Assembly: GCF_902459465.1 (NCBI RefSeq)
Contig: NC_047081.1
Coordinates: 12,600,856 to 12,664,855, forward strand
Length of the DNA stretch: 64,000 nt
Reading direction: 5' to 3'
From: Asterias rubens
Lineage: Eukaryota; Echinodermata; Asteroidea; Forcipulatida; Asteriidae
A model generated the notes under the pieces. It searched no databases. It worked only from the letters and a program-made list of their open reading frames with translations, and had not been told where the DNA came from. Of the stretch, positions 38,590 through 49,800 are shown piece after piece (the first letter of the stretch is position 1; each line of letters starts with the position of its first letter). Position numbers and translations under genes: made by a program.

Positions 38590-38958
38590 TGGTGTTTCTG
38601 ATCAGCAGACTTTGGGTTCGAATCCCCAGCCGTGATACTTATGTCCGTATAAGGTTATTAAGCAAAACACTTAACCATTGCTTCATCCTTCCGATGGAAC
38701 GTAAAGTCGTTGGTCCCATGTGTAACGCATAAGAACCCAGAGCACTTATCGAAAGGAGAAGTTGGTGCCCTGGTGTTCCCGACTGTGGCTGCTGTATAGG
38801 CCATAGCACAAACCCTTATTTATAACAGAGTTATAAGTAAGATGCTACATAACTGGGTCTCAGAATGCATCTCTGGTGCATGAACCTATCTTTTTGAAAG
38901 TTTGTATAATGTACTTAGCGCCTTGGCATGCTAATGCTTGGTACGTCCTTTGATTGGT
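38590..38958 (+). mobile_element. tRNA-derived SINE, nearly full length
   Basis: A perfect B box GGTTCGAATCC lies at 38615-38625. The body that follows contains AAGCAAAACACTTAACCATT, AACGTAAAGTCGTTGGTCCC and AGAACCCAGAGCACTTATCG, and a LINE-like 3' end with TTAGCGCCTTGGCATGC. This arrangement is the usual tRNA-type SINE design. The A box is decayed. Confidence 0.65.
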
Positions 38959-39527
38959 AGATTCGCTACAAATATGATTTAATTATTAATAACAGATAAA
39001 GACTTTGATATTCTAAATAAATCTTGTTATTAAATTTAATTTAAATAACTATATTATAATTATATAATTTTTTTTTTGGAGATGTTCTGTTGTTATTATT
39101 ATAAATGCAAATAAACAGTCACTTCACCTTCACACATCATTCATAAATCATAGAGTATTACTCTAGCTTCTAGTCTACAGTACACCACACATGCTATTGC
39201 TAGTTGCTACATGTATCTTACCTTCCGGTTTTCAATCTTCTTGCGAGGCCAATAGCAATACGAACGAAACCCGAACAAACACAAAAACAGAACGATGAGC
39301 TATTCTATATTATGTGCTGCTGCCTGTGTGTGTAAATTTCCAGTGTGACTGAAATCGTGTTGTTTTTTCACTCTTGGAATTGTTGTTAATCTATCGTGAG
39401 CTTTTTAATGTTGCCTGGTCAAGTCGTGAATTTGCAGAGTGAGGTTTCTACAAGCTGCAGGAAAGTAGAACTAGAAGAGTCTTCATCGACTGTGGTTTAC
39501 ACAACACATGAATTTCTGGGTTTTTCC

Positions 39528-39537
39528 TTGTTGTTTC
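39528..39537 (-). promoter_or_regulatory. Candidate Rel/NF-kB site upstream of NFKB
   Basis: GGGTTTTTCC (minus strand GGAAAAACCC) lies about 300 bases upstream of the noncoding NFKB exon. It resembles Rel-type sites but departs from strict GGGRNNYYCC. GGGAAAAACCC at about 39614-39624 is a second near match. Autoregulation is only an inference. Confidence 0.25.
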
Positions 39538-39877
39538 TGGTTTCAGTTGTTGTCGTGTAGATAGATGGCGCGGGTCGTGTGATGTTGCAATTGCAGAATC
39601 TATTTTTAGTTCCGGGAAAAACCCAGGATTGCACTGAGCATGCTCAGATGTATGGGGTTTGCCCACAACGCTGGCGTTCTGTTCTACTACTTGAAAAGAG
39701 ATGGCGTTCTTATTATAGGGACCAGTGATTACGACAACCTTGCGGAGTAGTGTTTCAAATACCTATGCAATGGGGATTTACCCAGTTATTACCTTGCTTC
39801 AAAATGACGTTTGTATATGGACACAAGCTTTCGTGTTTTTTATATTTTATTACCAACACCACAGAAAATGAGGAGGA

Positions 39878-39898
39878 GGGGGGGGGGGGGGGGGGGGG
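39878..39898 (+). repeat. G21 homopolymer
   Basis: Twenty-one consecutive guanines, preceded by GAGGAG. The tract is G-quadruplex prone and sequencing-error prone. It lies upstream of the NFKB transcription start. Confidence 0.9.
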
Positions 39899-39999
39899 TG
39901 TTACGCATTCATGATTGGAAATGCTCTGAAAATGTAACTGCATTGTTTCTGTGTATATTTGGTTTGCGGTAACACCAAGTGTGTGGCCTATCTACTTGC

Positions 40000-40300
40000 A
40001 AGTTAGTTGTTCTTAGAGAACTGTCTTGCTTTATTCTACTGCCGCGGAGTATGATAATCGGAGATCGGGAGACTTCTCAGTTCTGAAAAGAACTGTCCTG
40101 CTTTTTAACTATTACCAGGGCGGATGGTATAGAAAATAGACTGGACTACTAGTACTATAGGAACGTAATTAACTGTACTGCCGCGGAGTCAGTTCTGAAT
40201 TGGTCTCAACGTTTCGACTAGCTTGCTCTAGTCATCGTTAGGTTTCTGTTGCAAATGCTGAATTTTATACTGCTCCGTAAAAAAAAACTCCGAAACGTAG
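40000..40300 (-). mobile_element. Possible Penelope-like element terminal remnant
   Basis: ACTGCCGCGGAGT occurs at about 40037 and again at about 40179, giving a duplicated terminal segment. Between 40205 and 40245 the minus strand reads ACGATGACTAGAGCAAGCTA then GTCGAAACGTTGAGACC. A hairpin followed by GAAAC resembles the hammerhead ribozyme embedded in Penelope-like retroelement ends, though the CUGAUGA core is altered here. No coding remnant was seen. Confidence 0.35.
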
Positions 40301-40879
40301 TAATTACTGGTTCGCCCCAATAAACAATTCTTTCACAGGTTTATTGTTCTATACGTACAGTAATCTGTACATAATAATTTGTGTTTCACCCTGTCTCGAA
40401 GACACATTCCTACCTTATTTCTCTTGTAAGATTTACTGCCATTTTAATTATCAACTTGCGAATCCAACTTGTAAAAACAACCCACAATGACCAGAAGGAA
40501 CTCGACGAATCACTAGAAACAACACCAACGACGAAAAGATGATACTTTACCGAAGCCAGATTGGTTTAGTCTCGCAGCACGGCTTAAAAAAAATATTGGC
40601 GAAGTTTTGAACGAGGTATGAAATGTGTGCCTATTTTTTGTACCTTAGAAGACCAATGACAAAACAAAAAAGGGAAAACAACGGGTCTCCATAGGGGAAT
40701 ACGAAAGACTTATGTGTCACCGTCTGTGGGAAAATTATAAGTGCAAAAACAGGACCTTAAACAAACAGAACACTCTAAAACCCTAAATGGGACATAATTT
40801 ACGAGTAGGAAAACACTTTCGTTGAAATCAAGTTCATTTTGGTTACATAACCCACCTTTTATTTTATTTTTATTTTTAG

Positions 40880-41146
40880 CAAGTCGATGACTCAACAAGT
40901 TATACAAAACAGCAAGAGGTTATGTCAAGAAAGAGGGAATCAGATGAAATCTAGCACAGTGATGCACCGGTTTTGCAAGGGTCGAGTGAAATGCCTTTAA
41001 CAGTTGACGAAGAGCAAATGAAAGACTTGGGTGCAGGGCAAGAGACTCAACAAATAGAAGCAGGGGGTAACAAACCTCAACGCTTAGGACTTGTGAAGCG
41101 TTTATCAAACAAAATAGAAGAAACGCTCACACAAAATACAGCATGA
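40880..41146 (+). pseudogene. Orphan exon resembling the TRPC-like gene's tail, interrupted by one TAG
   Basis: After a good acceptor (TTTTTATTTTTAG, AG at 40878-40879) one frame runs 89 codons to TGA at 41144-41146, broken only by TAG at 40952-40954. The second part ends QRLGLVKRLSNKIEETLTQ, which closely matches the end of TRPC-like exon 14 ([19 protein letters not shown]) and, less so, the end of exon 15 ([12 protein letters not shown]). The rest is acidic and glutamine-rich, like that tail. No donor, no upstream exons and no channel core were found nearby. It is most likely a relic of a duplicated tail exon. Alternatively, TAG may serve as a downstream 3' splice site, with the exon starting at 40955 in the same frame. 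Confidence 0.55.
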
Positions 41147-41371
41147 TATGAAACACAAACAAAATAAACAACTTAATGAGTGTAGTGTGGTATTGATATG
41201 TACATTTTATACAACCATTAATACCTTTTGCCTGGAAACATAATGTTTTCTTCTTCAAACATTAGAGTATGTTTCTGAACAATAAAATAATTTTTTTAGT
41301 AATTATTTTTAACGATTTATATGTTTAACCAAATAAATAAAGTTGTGTGGGGGTGACTCCGCCTACCCCTT

Positions 41372-41379
41372 TGACGTCA
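41372..41379 (+). promoter_or_regulatory. Perfect CRE palindrome TGACGTCA
   Basis: TGACGTCA lies at the edge of a relatively GC-rich stretch (41340-41900), close to an AP-1-like TGACTCC at 41354. No gene start could be tied to it. Frames on both strands downstream (96 and 74 codons) show no family resemblance. Confidence 0.35.
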
Positions 41380-43889
41380 ATTGAGGCAGACTTTGCCTCG
41401 ATCGAACATCGAACACACGTACGTGCAAGTACATTCAAGTCCTAGACGTGAGTTTGTACGTTTCGAAAAAGTTTTTTTTGTTGCATTTTTCCGGCAATGT
41501 CGACCAGGTATTTTTGCTGCTGGATGCAGCAAAACAACTAAAGATGGGGTCAGTTTGCAAGTCTTAACCAGCGCTGTGCAGCAAACACTTCGAGCCGTCA
41601 CGAGCGTCGTGCTTCGAGAATCCGGAATACACTATTTTGACATGAAGAGAAAGTTCTTTCTTAAAACATGACGCCTTCCCAACAATTTTTCCAGCTAGTG
41701 GGGAAGTCGAAGAAGGTACCTGAAAGACGTAACGAACCTAAAGGAGCATTTGCCTAACGTGAAAACAATCAGGCATTGTTTCAACTTTGAGGGCATGTTT
41801 TTAGCTTTGGCTAAGCGTCACTATCGTGTGTTGGCACTGCATGCGATTCATCGCGCCTCGATTGCCGTCACAAACAGCGCCCTCTCGGATCAGGCTTATT
41901 TTCAAATTTGTAAATAACGTATAGGAACTAATTTTGTAAAACCTTAGTTAATTGTTTATTCATATTCCACTCATCAAAACACATTATTTAAGTGACAAAA
42001 GTTTTATTTTGACAAAATACCACTTCCAGGTGACTTTTAACTAGGATTTTCACACGCTTCGGGATAATTTTATTTTAAAGCATATTACACTATAGTATTA
42101 GTTACTTACATACAATGTTTATTTGAATTAAGCGTCTTCCTCATTGTAAAACAGAATAATTTGTAGAATAATATACTTACTAAATCTTGATACGAGACAG
42201 AAGGTATACTGAAATTCTGTCGAAACTATTCCGACCGTGCAGTTTACGCGTTTATCTCACATGTTTATACAGTCGCCTATTATTGTTACTACGTTTCTCA
42301 TGTATTTCAGTTTCCGTTTTGTTGTAAATTAATATGTAGAGGTAATTGGTTAGCATGTTCTATAAATCGTTAATTTATTGTGCGAATCGTCGAGAAAGAC
42401 ACCCAGTTAACATACACACTTTAAAGAAGACGATGTTTCCATGTGTTCATAATACAAAACATTGCGCTGCCGGTATCCTAAAGCGCCTTCACTGGGGTCA
42501 ACATGGTTTTCAGTTCATACACGATACACACTCATTGCAACCTCCTGTTTTCCTTATGTACAACATGCATGCGTATTTAAAAAAAAGCTTTAGAGAAAAA
42601 TAGTGTTCTTCATGGAGGCATATCATACTGGAATAGTTTATAATAAGTATTATGAACTTTTACATAGTCACCCTCTTTCAGTCTTTGTTATAAAAAATAA
42701 AATAAAAAAGCTCAGTTTCCCAACTCATATTAAAAAACTTATATAATTATTGGCCTTGTTTGACACTTGTATTGTCTGTGTTATTGTCCTCGTCCACGTA
42801 ACCGTATACCTTGGTTGTACTAAATATTTGGATATTCATAGTTAAGGAAACAAAAACATATCGCTTTACCCTGTATCATAGAAGAATAACTGATTACATA
42901 GTTTATCGTAGTTGTGAACAACAGGCCTCGGCATTTAATTACATTCTAACTGTATTTTCTCTAGAGCAGTATAACTGTATGAATTGTGTATGGTTTCTTT
43001 TGATTTGTTAGTATCTTACCTCATAACATAATTTTTTTTCTTTTTCGATATAACCGGCATTGTTGTATTGATCTACATCATTGAAATAAATTATTGAATT
43101 GAATTGACTTAAATGACTATATAGTGCTAGACGTTGGCCAATGTGAATGTGGAAATACATGATATTATTATTGACTAATTGATTAACTGAATGAATGAAT
43201 GAATGAATGTTTTTAAGGTCTATCCTACATTTGCATGGCTTTTAACCCGTAGTTGTAGATGCTTTTGGCAAAACTGTTATCAGTTCTGCTCCTTGAACAC
43301 CCAGCAGAGTGGATACGGACGTGCGCATCACAAGTCGTGATCATTATTATTATTATTATTATTATTTTTTTTTTGTTCTAATAATAGGCGATATTTTATT
43401 ACAGAAGAGGGTTGTGGTACTATATATACAAGAACCAATAAAAATGTCAATGTTGGTTTATTCTTAGTTTAATTGTAAAAGATTGTGACGGCACTAACTG
43501 AATGCTTTAACGCCCTTGCCTATTGGTATAGTGCTGAATTGTTTGCTTTGATTTTTCTTCTTAAAGTATTGTGAACTTAATATTACTGAATACGTCTAGT
43601 GAAAAGCTTTCACACATGGGTGATTTGCTAAAGGCAAATGGACAACAACAAAAGGATCGGAGTTTTTTTTTCTGTGACCACAGATTACTCCTCGTAACCC
43701 AGTGGTTTTGGAATGCTACGTTGTTTTTGGTTCCTTTCATAACTAAATACGCCTGCTAAGATAGAGGTACATCTTATAGACTGAGGTGCACCGACCCACG
43801 TTCCAAGTGAAGGGCCATAACGGGACGACCTTAACAACTAGTCACACGTTAAGTCTAGTTTATGGTCACCAAGAACATTAGGTAGGAAA

Positions 43890-46800
43890 ATGGACAACGA
43901 AGGTTACGAACTGGATGTTATGGTAAAATGTGTTCCCATAGTACCAAGCTTAGAAAATCATGGAAACGGAGATTTATGTATGAACCACGAGCAGCCAGTT
44001 GTCGAGGTAGCTATGGAAGTTAGTGCCGATAGGGAACGATATGAAGAGGTGAAGAGAGTAACGCAGACTGGCAATGGGTTACGACTTGATGAGTTGCTTA
44101 CAGATTGGGTTCAATATGGCTGGTTACGGGATTGGAGAACTGATGATGGTGTCACACTCTATGCAGATGCCATTACTGATGGTTTTACTGGTAGGTTACG
44201 ATGGTTCTTTAAACAAAATACTGTACTGTTATTATGATTGAAAGCAGTACCACTTAGTACCGTACATTAATAGGGTACCGCAGCCAAATTAAACAAGAAG
44301 AAATAAATACTGCCAAAGCTAAAACAAATATCCAACAAATCCTAACCCCATTGTGATTTAATAGTCCATTTTTACTTAACACACAGTTCAGAAAGAATTA
44401 TAAAATTCGTGTTGACAACTCCCCTCTTTTAATAATAAATTTTACAGTTTACAAATTTATCACTGTTATGTCTTGTAGTCATGAGTTTATTTATAAATTA
44501 TGTTAAGCTTGTGTAGTGTTTGTCTCTGTGTGCTGCCTTGAATAAGCACATTGTGTGTGCACTACTAACAATACAGCGCCGAAGTAGAAGTAACAAGGAG
44601 TAAATTTTGATCCTGTACAGATGTTATTAATGTTCTGCTAAGTCATGATATACCAGTTGGAGACGCTTTGATTAGAGCCATCGATGTAGAGTTTGGTGAT
44701 GCAGTAGAGGCGATATGTCGCTATCTTGAAACACGAAAGGTACGTAAATACCATTTTCATTATTTGATGCGCAAAAGAGGAAGCTGACTTCTGACTAGCA
44801 CTTGGAAATATTGAGGTAGGGAAACGGCAATCGTTTGAGCTAGATGGCTTAGTACGAGGAGTGCCGGCACATTTACTGTGAGGGCGCGTGGTTAAAGTTC
44901 TGCTCCATATTACTTTGTTCAGTCCGGAATTAAATTGAATTTTTTTTTTAGCATAGTTATCATTATAGAAAACAAATTAAGAAGAAAAAAACTCACCCGA
45001 AGGATAATTTTGTGTAATTTGAGCAAATACAATCATAACCATTCAATAAGGGTGGTCTAAATTGGCAATTACATGCTGATCGTTGAACATAAATGACGAG
45101 CAAACAAATGCACATGCAGATTTTTTTCCTGGATATTTTATGCCACACATTTCTGTTTATCATCGGACTGCTATCCCTCCGCTTGACTTAGTTCCGGAGG
45201 AGCTTCATTATGAAGACAGTTTCACTGCTACAGCTTGCAAGTCAAAGGACACAGTCCTGGCCCCAATTTCATAGAGCTGATAAGCACAAAAACTGGCTGA
45301 GCATGACATTTCTTCCTTGGTTAAAACAGGGTTAACAACCAAATTTCCATTTGTTGCGTAATAGTTGCTTATTAATGGTATCCAGCTAAGGTTTGCTTGC
45401 CTGAAAATCACGTGAAAATGTGGTTCTTGGTAATCCTGTTTTTATCAAGGAAGAAATGTCAGGCTGAGCAAATTTTTGTGCTTAGCAGCAGCTCTATGAA
45501 ATTGTGCCCTGTAAACAAATTTGTTTGCTTTGTGAAGCAGAAACACCAAGGTTAACCCATTGGCATACTCTTCCACTTCAAGTGTTCTATACTTATGCCC
45601 CACTGAAGGACTTAAAGATTAAGTTTCTTGCTCAAGGATACTAAGTTCTTTGTGAGTATTTTACTAGGCAAAACACCTTAGGCATTATTTTGGCGTAATT
45701 TGAAGAACACAAAACTTAGCGAGGACCATGAAAGGTCACACGCAAAGGTCAAAGGTCAATGTATATTTTGCACGATTTTTTGTGAGTAAAAACCATGGAT
45801 GTTGTCATTTTAAATACTAAAAAGAACACAACGTAACACTTGTTAGAAAAACACCAATGTAATTGTGTTTGCATATTATTTTTAATAACAATACCCCGTG
45901 TTGTATGTAATATTTATATGAAACCAACAGTGTCAATTTTTAACATCCTAGCTCCTGCAGTGTATATACAACAAGTATTGGAAGAATTAAAGCAAACGAA
46001 ATAATAAATAAGTAACAAATAGGTTTGGTCCAACGATAGAAGCTGAAGACCCACTCGTTTTGACATTGTAATGTTTCATGCGGCCCTTCTCGCTAAGTAA
46101 TAAGTGCTACTGCAAAAATTAGCAACAAAATAGGCACAAACTTTATACATGTACATTACCATTAAGGAAGCTCTTTTTAGCAGACTCAACCCAAAAATTT
46201 GTGTATTTCTTTTAAGTAGACGGAAAGATTTAAGCGCTTCATACGTGAGATGACCTCATGAAGGTATAAAACAGGTGTTTGTTTTAGGGGAACATGTTCG
46301 TCTTTACTTATAATGTAAAGCTTTTTAATCACTGTCTAATTATTTTGTCGAGCGCTTGTGTACATTTTATTGAATTGGTGCAATATAAATCAATACATAA
46401 ATGATGTGGACTGTCATTTTTGAACAGGAATTATGCGAGTCTGTGTTAAATTCCAACTGCGACAACGATGACTATCACCCGGCTGTTACACCTCTTGTAC
46501 TAGCCGCTCAGCGGAATAACTTCAATACAGTACAGGTACCTAAAGTGTTACAAATGGTGTTTCAAAGAGTTATAACCCTGTAAACTGAAAGGGTGTCCTG
46601 GGTGAGCGGTTTGGAGCATTGAATTCAAGTTCCGGTGGTTAAGTCATGGGAATTTGGGTTCGAATCAAGTGGTTGACAATGTGTTTGAAAAGCCCTCGGA
46701 GCGCCATGGCAGCCCAAGGCGCTGAGAAAGAACTAAAAACGTTATTGAACCGGGCACTAATGTAAAGAAGTATGCGCTTGTATAATAACTTGTTATTATA

Positions 46801-49800
46801 ACTCAAACAGTGAGACGGGGATGAATGACTAGTTTTAACTAAACTAAATTGTATAAACCCTAAGTTACATCGATGGGTTCCACATGCCTGATGATATGAT
46901 ATCATATCATTGCTGTATGGAGGTCAAGACTGTAAACTAGACACTGCAAACACATAATGTAATATAGGCTAACAATAAGTTTGGCGTTGTGTTTATTATA
47001 AGTTTTATTCAATTTAATTCAATTGAATGAATGGATTTAAGTTCAATCGACATTTATTTCCAAATTATTAGTTTAAAAAAAAAGGAGAATGATAAACACA
47101 TTAATAAATTTAAGTCAAAGACAGTTATGATGGTCAAGGGGAATGAACTATCTGGAAGGACGGGGAAAAGTAATAACTATTTTGTTGAGCACTAAATGTG
47201 GTTTTGCTATGACTTGCTTATATGATACAATCCATCCCGTTCCGTCTGGGGAATGTACAGAAACTATTGACTGTTAATTCTCAGATTGAAATAAATATTC
47301 AGGGTACTTTGTCAATCATTATTCTTGTGAGGTCAAACTTTAAGGTTTGTGCGTCAATAAGTTTTGTTCAGTGCACCGAGACATGTTCCCTTTGGTTCAC
47401 TTTAATTATGAAAGGAAACTAATGCACCCTTTGGAGCTTAGTCAAACTGACTTGGCCTTGGTGGAACGCAACACAGACTAGAGTATAATAGTTAAATTTA
47501 AAACATGTCGAGACCACTTCTTTTGAACAATGGTTGCTTCCAAGATGGGAAATTTTTTTCTGGATGGATTCAAAACATCACACGGTGGACACAATTATTG
47601 GAAACAGGCGGGTACAACATAAAATGCACGTTAGGCCCACTGTACGATAAAGTCTATGTTCACATTAAACTGCACACGCAGGTAAAACATACGAATAGCC
47701 CATCAATCAAACAGCTACAAAACAGTTTGAAATAGTTAAGCTACTGTTTAATACATACAATTGTCTTTCCGGATAACTAATTTTATTTTGACAACAGCAT
47801 TTATAGTAATAGAGATGTCGTCATATATGACGTTTGGACAATGTGTTTATAGTTCAGAAAACGTTTCTGATTTTTGGACCCCAAATGTAGAGGTGAGCCA
47901 TTAAAAAATAAATGGAGAACGATTGAGAACATTTTGTGTGTGGTTTTCTTTCAACAGCTTCTAGTGAAGCTCGGTGCTACACTCTGTGAACCGAACATCT
48001 CTGCAGTTGGTGATGTGACACTCACCCAGGCTACCTCTTTCCTTAACATCTACCGTGCACTCTCTCAACCTGCCTACATTTTGGCAACACAGACCGACGT
48101 CTTTGGCCACGCCTTTGAGATGGGCAAGAAGCTCAAGACTCTGAGTAATCTTTGGGAAGACTTTGGGGCCGAATATGAAGAGATGTCAAGAGGAATCGAG
48201 GTGTTTGCAGGAGAGATGCTCGGACAGTCCAGCTCCACTGAAGAGGTAAACGACTTATGTTAAACGAAGCATGTTTTGAAAACCTCGCAACCAAAGTTTA
48301 CCTAATAATGCAGATGATATAACTAATGAGTTTGTCAATTACATATCATTGTTGTTCTTGTAATAAGATTCCTACTTGGATGTTATTGCTGTATGATTAA
48401 TACAGATTCTTGGGCTGTTCCAGTACCATAACACTGACCAGTACAGAAACATGGAGGGAAAGCAGCACCCATTGTCCAAGGTGTTTGAAGCCATAAAGTA
48501 CCAGCAGAAGGAGGTATGGCCACATTAAGACTATTATGCAAATACATGTCAGAAGAAAAGACATTGTCAACCCTCCGGGTGTCCATGAATAATTCAAAAG
48601 ATAATTATGGGTACAAACTGAACTTGGCAAAGCTCGCCCAATTGTTGTGAACTATTTTATCAAACCAGTTTGTTGACTGGATTTCTCATCCAACACATAA
48701 TATTAATGGATTTTAAAGTCGTGTTTGAAAATGCTTCAACAAAACTGTTTCAACACATTACATTGCATAAGAAATGCTCAACTTCCAATTGCTTTCTATT
48801 AGTTCATAGCTCATCTTCGTTCTCATATTATTGTTCTTCTGAGTTCATAGCTCATCCTCGTTCCCAATATTCTTCTTGTATAGTTTATACATCGTCTTCG
48901 CTCCTGTTGTTCTTTTCAGTTCATAGCTCACCCTCATTCTCAGAAGGCAATCATTGCGCAGTTCTACCAGAACCTTCTGAGCTGGAACGAGAAGGGTGTA
49001 ATCTACCAGATCCTGCTCACACTTTTCGTAATGTTGGGATACCCAATCATTTCCCTGCTCTACATTTTCTTCCCGTTCCCGAAGGTGGTTAAATTCGCCC
49101 GACTGCCGTAAGTGTAATACTTTAACAGTACAATCAATCACGCCTAATATTGTTGGCTACATTGTTTAGGGAACATACCTCACAAAGAGTTTTCAATGTA
49201 GGCCATCTACTGAAGATTAACCGTACAGCTATATATATATTGACATAGCTCCATGGGATTAACCCACAGCCTAAGATACAACGACATCTTACATTTTTCC
49301 CTCCATTGTCCAGTTTCTTATTTCGATGTCTCACATCAAAAATAATAACAATTTTCAGTCAAGTGCACTGGAATCAAACCTTGGTGTTTGTAAATAGCAG
49401 AATGTGGGGTTCGAGTCCTAGTATTTTTCAATTCAATACGTTTTATTACTCCATCGTTTTGAATGGGATACAGGGTGTATAATTTGGTTTGCGGTAACAC
49501 CATACAGGGTCATGTGCGTTGTGTATAACATAACCCAGTGCACTTCTTATAATTTAGTGGAAGGCATGGGTTTGCCCCGTGTCTCCGACAGTGGGTGAGA
49601 TGGGTGCACCGCAACACCTTCATAACTTGGTCATAAAAATAACTCAAAAACCTTAAATCCTGTCTTTAATTGTATCTCCTTGTTCACTCACTATGAGTCA
49701 CCGCTGCTTACTCGCTGACAGTTAGTTTTGCGCATGTGGGCAATTGTTGACGAGCGCCCTCTTGAGTCAAAATCGTAAACAAAACATAGCCTTTCAACCG

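Larger units (their letters stand above)
38355..43889. other. Region between NFKB and TRPC-like genes
   Basis: It contains the NFKB leader intron and noncoding first exon (minus, ending at 39222), a SINE (38590-38958), a G21 tract (39878-39898), a possible Penelope-like remnant (40000-40300), the orphan exon (40880-41146), a relatively GC-rich stretch with a perfect CRE (41340-41900), and 2 kb of AT-rich sequence in which nothing else is recognised. Confidence 0.5.

Noticed and set aside
38611-38625. Functional tRNA gene suggested by a perfect B box.
   Set aside because: The acceptor stem and A box do not form a cloverleaf, and the sequence continues into a SINE body.
41377-41671. Overlapping 96- and 74-codon frames on both strands near a CRE.
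   Set aside because: No family resemblance, no splice context and no codon bias I could recognise; kept only as a regulatory note.
48670-49092. 140-codon plus frame covering TRPC-like exon 6 in another frame.
   Set aside because: The exon 6 frame [12 protein letters not shown] with flanking phase-compatible exons is the channel; the longer frame is a shadow helped by the tandem repeat.
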